DNA of 64,000 bases from Streptomyces canus (GTDB taxonomy: Bacteria > Actinomycetota > Actinomycetes > Streptomycetales > Streptomycetaceae): assembly GCF_030816965.1 (NCBI RefSeq), contig NZ_JAUSYQ010000002.1:3629001-3693000 (forward strand), in the 5' to 3' direction. The notes beneath the pieces were generated by a model. It was not told where the DNA came from, did no database searches, and saw only the letters and a program-made list of their open reading frames with translations. Made by a program: the position numbers and the translations under genes. How positions within the stretch are numbered: position 1 is the stretch's first letter; every line of letters begins with the position of its first letter. Below are positions 7,701 through 16,714 of the stretch, in pieces.

Positions 7701-9091
7701 CGACCGACCTCAGGACCAACGGTCCCCTGGCGGCCGATCTCCGGATGGCCTGGCTGCTCACCCGCGGTTCCGACCGGCGGGAGTGGTGGCGGGTCGGGCT
7801 CACGGCCGTGGGCGCGGCGCTCGCGACCGGCTTCGCTCTGGCCGCCGTCTCCCTCGCCTCGCTCCAGGGGCAGTACGCCATCCCCGTCGGCGCGGGTCTC
7901 CTCGACGAGCCCGGCACCCGCGCCGGCGTGATCGTCAGCCTGCTGCTTCTGCTGGTACCGGTTCTCGGTTTCCTCGGCCAGTGCGCCCGGATCGGAGCCC
8001 TGCACCGCGACCGGCGTCTCGCGGGGCTGCGGCTGGCGGGCGCCTCGTCCGCCCAGGTACGGCGGATCTCCGCGCTGGAGACGGGCCTGGCCTGTCTGCT
8101 CGGTTCGGTGCTCGCGACGGTCGCCTCGGTGATGGTGCTGCTGGGCCAGTGGCGGAGCCCGACCGCTCTCACCTGGGCCGGGATCGCGGTGATCGGCCTC
8201 GGCGTGCCGGTGCTGGGCGCGAGCGCGGGTGCACTGGCACTGCGCCGGGTGGTCGCCTCGCCGCTGGGATGGGTGCGGCGGGTGCGGTCGCGCTCGCGAC
8301 GGACGTCGGGGCTGCTGTTCGCGGGGGGAGTGCTGCTCGTGGCCGCCCTGGCTCCGGTCGCCGTGGCCGTGACCGCCGGCGGCAGCCCGCACGGCAGCAG
8401 GTCGCCGTTCGAAGGGGGACCGCTGATCGTGGCCGGTCTGCTCGTCGTGGTGGGCGCTGCCGCGGTGGGCCTCGTCGGGGGGACGGCGGGGCTGATGGGC
8501 CGGGTGCTCGCGCGCCGGGCCGGTACGGCGGCGACGCTGATCGCGGCGGAGCGGCTGCGCGAGGACCCGTGGGCGGCGGCCCGTACCCATGCGGCGGTGC
8601 TGCTGGTGACGGTCGTCGGGACGGGCTTCGTGGGTGTCCGTCAGGCGCTGAACGCCGAGCTGGACCAGACGCGGTACCTCGCGGCGGACCGCTCCTTCTA
8701 CACCGCGGGCCTGGACCTGACCGCCGCCGCGATCCTCGTCGCCCTGGCGATCACTCTCGGCGGCCTCGCGGTCGGCACCGTCGAGTCCCTGGCCACCCGT
8801 CGCCGGGGCCTGGCCGCGCAGGCAGCCGCCGGGGTGCCGCGCTCGGTGCTCGGCCGGGCGCTGCTCCTGGAGACCGCCCTGCCGCTCGCCCCCGCCCTGT
8901 TGCTGGGCGGCGCCGGAGGCATGGCGATCGGCGTCTGGTACGCCCGGCTGACCATGGACGGGTCGCCCGTCACGCCGTACGCCGCCCTCCTGGTCCCGCT
9001 CGGGGTGTACGCGGCCTGCCTCCTGGCCGCCGCCACCTCACTGCCGCTGCTGCGCCGCTCGGTCCGCCCGGCGGAACTCAGGCACATGTGA
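7697..9091 (+). CDS. ABC transporter permease, FtsX-like
   Basis: 464-residue integral membrane protein with about eight hydrophobic segments (for example about 36-58, 83-103, 140-165, 210-235, 350-370, 395-420 and 430-455). The C-terminal half has the FtsX/MacB layout. Start GTG at 7697 overlaps the ATPase stop. With the ATPase it forms an exporter; the regulator gene in front is frameshifted, so expression may be deregulated. Confidence 0.88.
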   Translation: MTTDLRTNGPLAADLRMAWLLTRGSDRREWWRVGLTAVGAALATGFALAAVSLASLQGQYAIPVGAGLLDEPGTRAGVIVSLLLLLVPVLGFLGQCARIGALHRDRRLAGLRLAGASSAQVRRISALETGLACLLGSVLATVASVMVLLGQWRSPTALTWAGIAVIGLGVPVLGASAGALALRRVVASPLGWVRRVRSRSRRTSGLLFAGGVLLVAALAPVAVAVTAGGSPHGSRSPFEGGPLIVAGLLVVVGAAAVGLVGGTAGLMGRVLARRAGTAATLIAAERLREDPWAAARTHAAVLLVTVVGTGFVGVRQALNAELDQTRYLAADRSFYTAGLDLTAAAILVALAITLGGLAVGTVESLATRRRGLAAQAAAGVPRSVLGRALLLETALPLAPALLLGGAGGMAIGVWYARLTMDGSPVTPYAALLVPLGVYAACLLAAATSLPLLRRSVRPAELRHM

Positions 9092-9105
9092 CCAGGTGAT
9101 GCTCC

Positions 9106-9136
9106 GGTCCCGGAGGTACGGGGGGCCTCCGGGACC
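9106..9136 (+). terminator. Strong hairpin after the ABC exporter operon
   Basis: GGTCCCGGAGG pairs perfectly with CCTCCGGGACC across a nine-base loop, 14 bases after the permease stop. No T-run follows, as is common in Streptomyces terminators. It could serve both this operon and the converging HNH gene. Confidence 0.75.
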
Positions 9137-9180
9137 GGTCCCAGCCGCCGCGTGCGGCAACACAAAGGCCCGGATCGTCG

Positions 9181-9717
9181 TCAGGCAGAGATGCCGTCGA
9201 TCCGGGCCATGGCGTCTTCGGCGCCGTACGGTTGCAAGTACGGCAGCCAGCGTGGGTCCCTGTGCCCGGTGCCGATGATGCGCCAGGCCAGACCGGTGGG
9301 CGGGGCGGGTTTGTGGCGCAGCCGCCAGCCGATCTCGAACAGGTGTCGGTCGGCCTTCACGTGGTTGCAGCGCCGGCAGGACGCCACCACGTTGTCCCAG
9401 ACGTGCTTGCCCCCGCGGCTGCGCGGGATGACGTGGTCGACGCTGGTTGCGACGCCACCGCAGTACATGCACCGGCCCCCGTCGCGGGCGAAGAGCGCCC
9501 TGCGGGTGAGAGGAACGGGCCCCCGATAGGGAACCCGGACGAATCGCTTGAGCCGGACCACGCTGGGTGCGGGGACTGTGACGGTCGCGCTGTGCATGAA
9601 GGCGCCGGATTCCTCGAGGGAGACCGCCTTGTTCTCCAGGACGAGGACGAGCGCGCGGCGGAGCGGTACGACGCCGAGGGGCTCGTACGACGCGTTGAGT
9701 ACCAGGACATGCGGCAC
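9181..9717 (-). CDS. HNH endonuclease
   Basis: 178-residue protein. GTG at 9717 is chosen because AGGAGG lies five bases upstream and the conserved start MPHVLVLNASYEPLGVVPLRR follows; a longer frame to 9984 lacks such support. The HNH zinc/catalytic core is at about 85-125: CMYCGG, SVDHVIPRSRGGKHVWDN and CRRCNHVKADR, which gives both CxxC pairs and the catalytic His. Stand-alone actinobacterial HNH proteins of this type are common; a DNA nicking or repair role is inferred only from the fold. Divergent from mscS. Confidence 0.9.
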   Translation of the reverse strand: MPHVLVLNASYEPLGVVPLRRALVLVLENKAVSLEESGAFMHSATVTVPAPSVVRLKRFVRVPYRGPVPLTRRALFARDGGRCMYCGGVATSVDHVIPRSRGGKHVWDNVVASCRRCNHVKADRHLFEIGWRLRHKPAPPTGLAWRIIGTGHRDPRWLPYLQPYGAEDAMARIDGISA

Positions 9718-9999
9718 GGATGCCTCCTTGGGCGTCGGCGGCACGTGGCTCGCGCCGGGACGTTCTGAGGTCAGTTTCCCCTCTCGGCCGGGAGAAACGC
9801 CACCATCCCCCGGTAACGGGCTGGGAGTGTTTTCGACCACACCTTTCTTCATCCCCAGGTGAGAGCCGTCTCTCCCCCGAACATTGCAACGATCCACACA
9901 CGATGCACCGTTAGTGTGGTGAGCCTGCTTTACCGGTGACCTTTTCGTGACCTTGACCGCCGTACCGGAAGGCAGACGCAGCACCTGGAGGTACCTGCC
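9718..9999. promoter_or_regulatory. Divergent intergenic region HNH / mscS
   Basis: 282 bases between divergent starts, less GC-rich than its surroundings. It must hold both promoters. GGAGG at about 9985 is the ribosome site for mscS. I see no clear -35/-10 pair, no riboswitch-like fold and no RNA gene. Confidence 0.4.
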
Positions 10000-11109
10000 G
10001 TGTCCTTGTCCGCCGTCCTACTGGCCGCGAGTCCGTCGCCGTCGCCGTCCCCCTCGGACACCTCGACGCCGGCCGTGCCGAGTCTCCAGGACGCCCAGGA
10101 GAGCGCGACGAACGCCGCGAGCTGGGTCGAGCAGAACTGGTCGACCTGGCTGGCGATCAGCCTGCGGGTCCTGCTGATCCTGGTGATCGCCGCGGTGCTG
10201 AGAATGGTCGTGCGGCGGGCCATCACCAAGCTCATAGACCGGATGAACCGCACCGCCCAGGCGGTCGACGGCACCGCGATCGGCGGTCTGCTCGTCAACA
10301 ACGAGCGCCGCCGGCAGCGCTCACAGGCCATCGGCTCGGTGCTGCGCTCGGTGGCGAGCTTCATCATCATGGGCACCGCCGCCCTGATGGTCCTGGGCGC
10401 CTTCGAGATCAACCTGGCCCCGCTGCTCGCGTCGGCCGGTGTCGCGGGTGTGGCGATCGGTTTCGGTGCCCGCAACCTCGTCACGGACTTCCTCTCCGGC
10501 GTCTTCATGATCCTGGAGGACCAGTACGGCGTCGGCGACACCATCGACGCGGGCGTGGCCTCCGGCGAGGTCATCGAGGTCGGTCTCAGGGTGACCAAGC
10601 TGCGCGGCGACAGCGGCGAGATCTGGTACGTCCGCAACGGCGAGGTCAAGCGCATCGGCAACCTCTCCCAGGGCTGGGCGACGGCCGGCGTGGACGTGAC
10701 CGTGAGGGCCTCCGAGGACCTCGACAACGTGAAGCGGGTGCTGGGCGAGGTCGCCGAGAAGATGAGCAAGGAGGAGCCCTGGAACGAGCTCCTGTGGAGC
10801 CCGATCGAGGTCCTCGGCCTGGACAGCGTCCTGCTGGACTCCATGGTCGTGCGGGTCTCCGCCAAGACGATGCCCGGCAAGTCCCTCACGGTCGAGCGTG
10901 AGCTGCGCTGGCGCATCAAGCGCGCCTTCGACGCGGCGGACATCCGCATCGTCGGCGGCACGACGGTCACCGCGGAGGAGGAGGCCGCCGACTCGACCGC
11001 GGCGGTCGCGCCCCCGTCGGTCTTCTCCAACTCCGAGTCCCCGCAGGCCGCGGCGGCCTCCCCGCTGGTGCCCGCACCGGGGGTGGCGCAGCGGCCGGCG
11101 GCGAAGTAG
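10000..11109 (+). CDS. mscS: Small-conductance mechanosensitive channel
   Basis: MscS-family channel of 369 residues that opens on membrane tension to release solutes. Transmembrane segments lie at about 52-72 and 115-137, followed by the pore helix region LLASAGVAGVAIGFGARNLV (about 145-165), rich in Gly/Ala as in MscS TM3. The cytoplasmic beta domain (YGVGDTIDAG ... IWYVRNGEV) and alpha/beta domain follow. GTG at 10000 has GGAGG eight bases upstream. An Ala/Pro-rich tail of about 40 residues ends the protein. Confidence 0.92.
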   Translation: MSLSAVLLAASPSPSPSPSDTSTPAVPSLQDAQESATNAASWVEQNWSTWLAISLRVLLILVIAAVLRMVVRRAITKLIDRMNRTAQAVDGTAIGGLLVNNERRRQRSQAIGSVLRSVASFIIMGTAALMVLGAFEINLAPLLASAGVAGVAIGFGARNLVTDFLSGVFMILEDQYGVGDTIDAGVASGEVIEVGLRVTKLRGDSGEIWYVRNGEVKRIGNLSQGWATAGVDVTVRASEDLDNVKRVLGEVAEKMSKEEPWNELLWSPIEVLGLDSVLLDSMVVRVSAKTMPGKSLTVERELRWRIKRAFDAADIRIVGGTTVTAEEEAADSTAAVAPPSVFSNSESPQAAAASPLVPAPGVAQRPAAK

Positions 11110-11198
11110 CGGTCGGCGGCGAAGCAGCGAACTCTCACCGTCTTCACGTGAACCCCACGTTCCGGTCACGGATGTGATCGTCTAGCGTCACCCCCACA

Positions 11199-11238
11199 GC
11201 GGGCCCTTGTTCTGGAGCGCAACGCCCAGGGGCCCGCT
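11199..11238 (+). terminator. Hairpin AGCGGGCCC/GGGCCCGCT between mscS and the next gene
   Basis: Perfect 9-bp stem with a 22-base loop, ending 19 bases before the next start codon. It could terminate mscS or be a structured 5' leader of the secreted-protein gene; TAGCGT at about 11184, just upstream, is a possible -10 that would put the hairpin inside the leader. Confidence 0.5.
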
Positions 11239-11256
11239 TCGAATGTGGGGAAACAC

Positions 11257-12096
11257 ATGAGAAAGCTCGCCATAGGCATCGCCGCGTCCGGTGCCCTGGC
11301 TCTGACCGGTCTGGTCGCGCCCGTCGCGTCCGCGGCCACCTCGCCCGACCTGGTCTTCTCCGCCGTCACGGTCAACAGCGGCAAAGCGATCGCCGTCGGC
11401 ACCACCGCCACTGTGAGCGTGCCGGTGACATACACCCTCACCCGCCCCTCCGACCTGACGATCGACTACAAGACCACCTTCGCCGGCGTCCTGCTCTACC
11501 GGGGCACGCTCAGCAGGATGGCCAACGAGATCGACCCCGAGGCCGCGCCCACCTGCACCACGACCGCGACGACGGACACCACCGTCACCGAGTCGTGCAA
11601 GGAGACCCTGGCGATCGACCCCGAGAACTACCTGTACTCGGCCTCTGACGCCACCACCTGGAAGGCGGCCGGCCTCTACAGCAAGATCGACCAGGACGAC
11701 GACGACTCGGACGGTCACATCAGCATCGGCTACAACTACGACGCCTGGGGCCCCCTCGGCAGCGGCCTCCAGATCAAGCGCGCCGCCAGACTCACCGTCA
11801 ACGCGTCGCCCGAGCCGGTGAAGAAGGGCGCGACCATCACGGTCACCGGCAAGCTGACCCGGGCGAACTGGGAGACCGGCACGTACTCGGGTTACACCTC
11901 CCAGAACGCCACCCTTCAGTTCCGCGCCAAGAGCTCCAGCAGCTACACCACCGTCAAGACGGTGACCTCCGGGACCGGCGGCGCGCTGAAGACCACGACG
12001 AAGGCCACCAAGGACGGCTACTACCGCTACGTCTTCGCGGGTACGAGCACCACCGGCTCGGCGACGGCCGCAGGCGACTACATCGACGTCACGTAG
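11257..12096 (+). CDS. Secreted protein of unknown function
   Basis: 279 residues from ATG at 11257 (MRKLAIGIAASGALALTG), with GTGGGG upstream. A typical Sec signal peptide ends near ASAAT (about 27). The mature protein is rich in Thr/Ser/Tyr with beta-sandwich-like stretches (VTYTLTRPSDLTI; ATITVTGKLTRANWETGTY), the latter resembling Ig-like or calcium-binding wall domains. Two cysteines (CTTT ... SCKE) could form a disulphide. No catalytic motif is seen. A strong terminator follows it. Confidence 0.75.
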   Translation: MRKLAIGIAASGALALTGLVAPVASAATSPDLVFSAVTVNSGKAIAVGTTATVSVPVTYTLTRPSDLTIDYKTTFAGVLLYRGTLSRMANEIDPEAAPTCTTTATTDTTVTESCKETLAIDPENYLYSASDATTWKAAGLYSKIDQDDDDSDGHISIGYNYDAWGPLGSGLQIKRAARLTVNASPEPVKKGATITVTGKLTRANWETGTYSGYTSQNATLQFRAKSSSSYTTVKTVTSGTGGALKTTTKATKDGYYRYVFAGTSTTGSATAAGDYIDVT

Positions 12097-12117
12097 GCGC
12101 TCACTGGCACCCCCCGA

Positions 12118-12157
12118 CCGCCCCCGCAGGTAACGACTCCGTTTCCTGCGGGGGCGG
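12118..12157 (+). terminator. Rho-independent terminator
   Basis: CCGCCCCCGCAGG pairs perfectly with CCTGCGGGGGCGG across a 14-base loop and is followed by TTTGTCGTT. It ends the secreted-protein transcript and insulates the csn operon. Confidence 0.92.
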
Positions 12158-12172
12158 TTTGTCGTTCCCCTC

Positions 12173-12228
12173 TTGACGGACAGGTGGTCCAGACCTATGT
12201 TCCCTGCATCCGATAGGAAACCTTCCTA
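12173..12228 (+). promoter_or_regulatory. csnR operon promoter with DasR-like and CsnR-like operators
   Basis: TTGACG (12173-12178) and TATGTT (12196-12201) are spaced 17 bp, a good vegetative promoter. Inside the spacer TGGTCCAGACC (12185-12195) closely matches the core of the DasR box (TGGTCTAGACCA), the site of the GlcNAc-responsive GntR regulator. Just downstream, TAGGAAACCTTCCTA (12214-12228) is a perfect inverted repeat matching the palindrome I recall for the ROK repressor CsnR. Control by both chitin and chitosan signals is inferred. Confidence 0.75.
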
Positions 12229-12276
12229 ACAGTCGCCGGACAGTACAGTCGTCCGGCAGTCACGGAGAGGGGCACC

Positions 12277-13470
12277 ATGGCAGGCACACCACGCACACTC
12301 CGCGCCATGAACGACCGTGCCGCGCTCGACCTCCTGCTGGAGCACGGCCCCCTCTCCCGTACGCGGATCGGCAAGCTCACCGGCCTCTCCAAGCCGACCG
12401 CGTCCCAGCTCCTGGCCCGCCTGGAGGCGTCGGGCCTCGTCCTCGCCACCGGTACCACCGAGGGCAGGCCCGGTCCCAACGCCCAGCTGTACGAGGTCGA
12501 CCCGACCGCCGCGTACGCCGCCGGGCTCGACGTCACCCCCGAACGCATCCTCGCCGCGGTCGCCGACATCACCGGCCGCACGGTCGGATCCTTCGAACTG
12601 CCGACCCCGGGACGCAGGCCAGCCCAGCCCGTCGTCCGGCAGGTCACCGACGCCCTCGACGGCGCGGTCAAGGCGGCGGGACTCGCCCGCGGCGACGTCC
12701 ACCGGCTCGTCATCGGCACGCCGGGCGCCTTCGACCCGGGCACGGGCCGACTGCGCTACGCCTCCCACCTGCCCGGCTGGCACACCCCCGCCCTCCTCGG
12801 CGAACTCGCCGCCGCCCTGCCCATGCCGGTCGAGTACGAGAACGACGTCAACCTCGTGGCCGTGGCCGAACAACGGCTCGGGGCGGCCCGCGGGCACGAG
12901 GACTTCGTGCTGCTGTGGAACGAGGGCGGTCTCGGTGCCGCCCTGGTCCTGGGCGGACGGCTGCACCGCGGCTGGACCGGCGGCGCGGGAGAGGTGGGTT
13001 TCCTGCCGGTTCCCGGAGCACCCCTGGTGCGGCAGGTGAGGAAAGCCAACAGCGGTGGCTATCAGGAGCTTGCGGGCTCCCAGGCCATCCCCCACCTCGC
13101 CCGTGAGCTCGGTATGACGGACATCCCCTCGGGGCCGTACGCCGAGGTCGCCGCCGCCCTCGTCGAGCGTGCCGCCACCGAGGACACCGTCCTGAACCGG
13201 CTGCTCCTGGAGACCTACGCCACCCGACTGGCCACCGGTCTCGCCTCCCTCGTCTCCGTCCTCGATCCCGAACTCGTCGTCCTCAGCGGTGCCTCGCTCA
13301 CCGCCGGCGGCGATACCCTGCGCGCCCTCGTCCAGGCCGAGCTGGAGGAACTGGCAGCCTCCCGCCCCCGGCTGGTCGTCGGCGACGTCCATGAACACCC
13401 CGTGCTGCGCGGCGCGCTGGAGAGCGCGCTCGCGGCCACCCGCGACGAGGTCTTCGACACCTCGCGCTGA
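12277..13470 (+). CDS. csnR: ROK-family repressor of the chitosan operon
   Basis: 397-residue ROK protein. N-terminal winged HTH about 15-65 (LLEHGPLSRTRIGKLTGLSKPTASQLLARLE), then a sugar-kinase-like ROK domain (about 85-385) with RLVIGTPGAFDPGTG and GGAGEVGFLP. The zinc signature CxCGxxGC typical of many ROK kinases is absent, as expected for some repressors. ATG at 12277 has GGAGAGGGG upstream. It is first in an operon with an ABC importer, a GH4 enzyme and a sugar kinase, the arrangement of csnR-csnK of S. lividans and S. coelicolor, where CsnR represses chitosan uptake and chitosanase until glucosamine oligomers appear. Confidence 0.88.
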   Translation: MAGTPRTLRAMNDRAALDLLLEHGPLSRTRIGKLTGLSKPTASQLLARLEASGLVLATGTTEGRPGPNAQLYEVDPTAAYAAGLDVTPERILAAVADITGRTVGSFELPTPGRRPAQPVVRQVTDALDGAVKAAGLARGDVHRLVIGTPGAFDPGTGRLRYASHLPGWHTPALLGELAAALPMPVEYENDVNLVAVAEQRLGAARGHEDFVLLWNEGGLGAALVLGGRLHRGWTGGAGEVGFLPVPGAPLVRQVRKANSGGYQELAGSQAIPHLARELGMTDIPSGPYAEVAAALVERAATEDTVLNRLLLETYATRLATGLASLVSVLDPELVVLSGASLTAGGDTLRALVQAELEELAASRPRLVVGDVHEHPVLRGALESALAATRDEVFDTSR

Positions 13471-13524
13471 ACCCCCGTACCCACCCCCCTCTTCCACGCC
13501 GTCCCGTCCCTGGGAGATCCCGTC

Positions 13525-14868
13525 ATGCGCACAGCCATACCCTCAGTCGCCCGAAAAGCGGCCTTTGTCCTGACCGTGTCCGCGGTGCTCGTCACCACCG
13601 CCTGTACCGGCCAGTCCTCCTCCGGCGCCGAGGACGACGCCTCGAAGGAGACGACCATCAACTTCTGGCACGCCTGGAGCGCGGACTCCGAGGTGGCGGG
13701 AGTGAAGGCGCTGGTCGCCGGTTTCGAGAAGGCGCACCCCAACATTCACGTCAACGTCGTCGGCAACATGACCGACGACAAGATCAACCAGGCGCTGCGC
13801 ACGGGCGGCGACAAGGCCCCGGACGTGATCTCGTCGTTCACCACGAACAACGTGGGCAGGTTCTGCTCCTCGGGCGCGCTGACCGACCTCAACCCGTTCT
13901 TCAAGAAGTCGGGCATCGACCCGGAGAAGACCTTCCCGGCCGCGATGAACGGGTACACGCAGTTCGACGGCGACCGCTGTGCCGTGCCGCTCCTCGGCGA
14001 CGCGTACGGGCTCTACTACAACAAGACCGCCTTCGAGAAGGCCGGCATCACCTCGCCGCCGAAGACCTGGTCGGAGTTCGAGGCCGACGCCAAGAAGCTG
14101 ACGATCGCCCAGGGCGCCACGTACAAGCAGCTCGGCTTCATGCCGAACTACCACGGCTGGGAGACGACGACCGAGCACTACCTGGGCCAGTTCTCGCCCA
14201 CCTACTTCGACAAGTCGGGCAAGTCCACGGTCGCCACCGACCCGGCCGTCTCCGCCGCCTTCACCCTCCAGAAGAAGCTCGTCGACGAACTCGGCGGCTA
14301 CAAGAAGCTGGAGAAGTACCGTGCGGGGCTCGGCGACGAGTGGGGCCCCAAGCACCCCTTCCAGACCGGCCAGGTCGCCATGCAGCTCGACGGTGAGTGG
14401 CGGCTCGGCATGGCCGTGGACGCCAAGCCCGGCTTCGACATCGGCGTCGCCCCGCTGCCCGTCCCCGACGACCAGGCGGACCAGTACGGCAAGGGCTACA
14501 TCACCGGCACCATCGCCGGCATCGCCGCCAACAGCACCAAGCAGAACGCGGCCTGGGAGTTCCTGAAGTACATCACCACGGACACGGACGCGGTGGTCGG
14601 CTTCTCCAACGCCATCCACAACGTGCCCTCGACGCTCGCGGCCCTGAAGTCCCCGAAGCTGAAGTACGACCCGCGCTTCAAGACCTTCCTCGACATCGCC
14701 GCGAACCCGAACTCGACGACCGCCCCGTCCTCGATCAACGGCGGTGTGTACCTCACCACCATCCAGGAGCTCGGCTACGCCTACGAGAGCGGCAAGGTCA
14801 CCGACCTCAAGAAGGGCCTCGCCGACGCGGCCCAGCAGATCGACACGGACATCGCGCAGGCGAAGTAG
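13525..14868 (+). CDS. csnE: ABC sugar transporter solute-binding lipoprotein
   Basis: 447 residues. Signal peptide with lipobox LVTTAC at about 22-27, so it is anchored outside the membrane. The extracytoplasmic family 1 fold is shown by TINFWHAWSADSEVAGVKAL and by Trp/Tyr-rich binding stretches (NYHGWETTTEHYLGQF; LDGEWRLGMAV). Context predicts chitosan oligosaccharides (glucosamine oligomers) as ligand. ATG at 13525 has GGGAG eight bases upstream. It is followed two bases after its stop by csnF. Confidence 0.88.
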   Translation: MRTAIPSVARKAAFVLTVSAVLVTTACTGQSSSGAEDDASKETTINFWHAWSADSEVAGVKALVAGFEKAHPNIHVNVVGNMTDDKINQALRTGGDKAPDVISSFTTNNVGRFCSSGALTDLNPFFKKSGIDPEKTFPAAMNGYTQFDGDRCAVPLLGDAYGLYYNKTAFEKAGITSPPKTWSEFEADAKKLTIAQGATYKQLGFMPNYHGWETTTEHYLGQFSPTYFDKSGKSTVATDPAVSAAFTLQKKLVDELGGYKKLEKYRAGLGDEWGPKHPFQTGQVAMQLDGEWRLGMAVDAKPGFDIGVAPLPVPDDQADQYGKGYITGTIAGIAANSTKQNAAWEFLKYITTDTDAVVGFSNAIHNVPSTLAALKSPKLKYDPRFKTFLDIAANPNSTTAPSSINGGVYLTTIQELGYAYESGKVTDLKKGLADAAQQIDTDIAQAK

Positions 14869-14870
14869 CG

Positions 14871-15812
14871 ATGAGCACCGTCACTCTGGCGTCGAAGCGC
14901 CGCCGGTCGGCGCTTCGGACCATCGCCTTCATGTCGCCCTGGCTGGTCGGCTTCACGGTCTTCTTCGCCTACCCGCTGCTGTCGACCCTCTACTTCTCGT
15001 TCATGCACTACGACGGCTTCAAGCCGCCGACCTGGAGCGGGACGAAGAACTGGACCTACGTCTTCGAGCACTACCCCTTCTTCTGGCCGGCCCTGCGCAA
15101 CACTCTGTGGCTGGTCGTGGTGATGGTCTCCCTCCGGGTCGTCTTCGGCCTCGGGGTCGGACTGCTCATCACGAAGATCAAGACGGGTACCGGGATCTTC
15201 CGGACGCTCTTCTACCTGCCGTATCTGGCCCCGCCCGTCGCGGCCACCATGGCTTTCGCGTTCCTCCTCAACCCCGGTACGGGACCGGTCAACTCGGTCC
15301 TGGAGAAGGTCGGCATCCCGGCCCCCGGCTGGTTCAACGACCCCACCTGGTCGAAGCCGGCCCTCACCCTGCTCGCCCTGTGGGGCATCGGCGACCTGAT
15401 GGTCATCTTCATGGCCGCGCTGCTCGACGTGCCGCAGGAGCAGTACGAGGCCGCTGAGCTGGACGGGGCGTCGGCGTGGCAGCGGTTCCGGTTCGTCACC
15501 CTTCCCAACATTTCGCCGATCGTGATGTTCGCCGTGGTCACCGGCGTGATCCAGACGATGCAGTACTACACACAGCCACTCATCGCCGGAAAGGTCGCCT
15601 CGGGTGTGATCCAGGGCGCGGGCACGCAGTTCGAGCCCGGCTACCCGGACAAGTCCACGCTGACCCTCCCCCAGCTCGTCTACAACCTCGGCTTCCAGCG
15701 CTTCGACTACGGCTCCGCGTGTGTCGTCGCCCTCGTCCTCTTCGCCCTGTCGATGGTGTTCACCGCGTTCCTGATGCGGCGCCGGGGCGGTCTCATCCAG
15801 GCAGGTGACTGA
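14871..15812 (+). CDS. csnF: ABC sugar transporter permease
   Basis: 313-residue MalF-type permease from ATG at 14871 (MSTVTLASKRRRSALRTIAF); the frame is open further upstream, but that overlaps csnE. About six transmembrane helices. The EAA motif that contacts the ATPase reads EQYEAAELDGASAWQRFRFV (about 192-211). It pairs with csnG in the import channel. As is usual for Streptomyces carbohydrate importers there is no ATPase gene in the operon; the shared ATPase MsiK is presumably used. Confidence 0.92.
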   Translation: MSTVTLASKRRRSALRTIAFMSPWLVGFTVFFAYPLLSTLYFSFMHYDGFKPPTWSGTKNWTYVFEHYPFFWPALRNTLWLVVVMVSLRVVFGLGVGLLITKIKTGTGIFRTLFYLPYLAPPVAATMAFAFLLNPGTGPVNSVLEKVGIPAPGWFNDPTWSKPALTLLALWGIGDLMVIFMAALLDVPQEQYEAAELDGASAWQRFRFVTLPNISPIVMFAVVTGVIQTMQYYTQPLIAGKVASGVIQGAGTQFEPGYPDKSTLTLPQLVYNLGFQRFDYGSACVVALVLFALSMVFTAFLMRRRGGLIQAGD

Positions 15813-15814
15813 CC

Positions 15815-16708
15815 ATGACCCAAGTACTGGACCGGCCGGTGGAGTTGAAGAATCCGGCCTCGCCCGCAGAGCGCACCGCCCGGCGCAAGGCCGCCCTGGA
15901 GTGGGTCGCGATCCATTCCCTCGGCCTCGCCGCGGCCCTCTTCTTCACGCTGCCCTTCGTGTTCGTGTTCCTGACCTCGCTGATGAGCGACACCCAGGCC
16001 CTCAGCCGCGATCTGATCCCGCACACCTGGGAATGGGGCAACTACCAGCGGGTCTTCGACACCCCGGGCTTTGTGACCTGGTGGCGCAACACGCTGGTCT
16101 ACGCGGGACTGGGGACAGTCCTTACGGTCGTGTCGTCGATCCCGGTGGCGTACGCGCTCGCCAAGTTCCGCTTCCGGGGCCGCAATCTCTCCCTGATGCT
16201 GGTCATCTCGATGATGATGCTGCCGCCGCAGGTCGTCATCATCCCGATGTACCTGTTCTGGGCGAAGCAGCTGGATCTGTCGGGCACCCTGTGGCCGCTG
16301 ATCATCCCGATGGCGTTCGGGGACGCGTTCTCGATCTTCCTGCTCCGGCAGTTCCTGATGACGATCCCGAACGAGTACGTGGACGCGGCGAAGGTCGACG
16401 GCTGCGGCGACTTCCGCACCCTGATACGGGTCGTGATCCCCATGGCGAGGCCCGGGATCGCCGCGGTGGCCCTCTTCCAGTTCTTCTACGCCTGGAACGA
16501 CTACTTCGGCCCGCAGATCTACGCCTCGGAGAACCAGAACGCCTGGACGCTGAGTTACGGCCTGGAGTCCTTCAAGGGCATGCACCACACCGACTGGAAC
16601 CTCACCATGGCCGCGACCGTGCTGGTCATGGCCCCCGTGATCCTCGTGTTCTTCTTCGCGCAGAAGGCGTTCGTCGAGGGCGTCACGCTGACCGGAGTGA
16701 AGGGTTAA
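15815..16708 (+). CDS. csnG: ABC sugar transporter permease
   Basis: 297-residue MalG-type permease with about six helices. The EAA motif reads EYVDAAKVDGCGDFRTLIRV (about 189-208). It starts two bases after csnF and ends six bases before csnH. The C-terminal end KAFVEGVTLTGVKG is the usual MalG signature. Function: inner-membrane half of the chitosan-oligomer importer. Confidence 0.92.
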   Translation: MTQVLDRPVELKNPASPAERTARRKAALEWVAIHSLGLAAALFFTLPFVFVFLTSLMSDTQALSRDLIPHTWEWGNYQRVFDTPGFVTWWRNTLVYAGLGTVLTVVSSIPVAYALAKFRFRGRNLSLMLVISMMMLPPQVVIIPMYLFWAKQLDLSGTLWPLIIPMAFGDAFSIFLLRQFLMTIPNEYVDAAKVDGCGDFRTLIRVVIPMARPGIAAVALFQFFYAWNDYFGPQIYASENQNAWTLSYGLESFKGMHHTDWNLTMAATVLVMAPVILVFFFAQKAFVEGVTLTGVKG

Positions 16709-16714
16709 CCACGT

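Noticed and set aside
9718..9984. N-terminal extension of the HNH endonuclease
   Set aside because: AGGAGG at the 9717 GTG and the conserved MPHVLVLNASYEPLG start make the longer form improbable.
12173..12228. Considered as a riboswitch leader of csnR
   Set aside because: Short, dominated by operator palindromes and a standard promoter; no aptamer-like fold.
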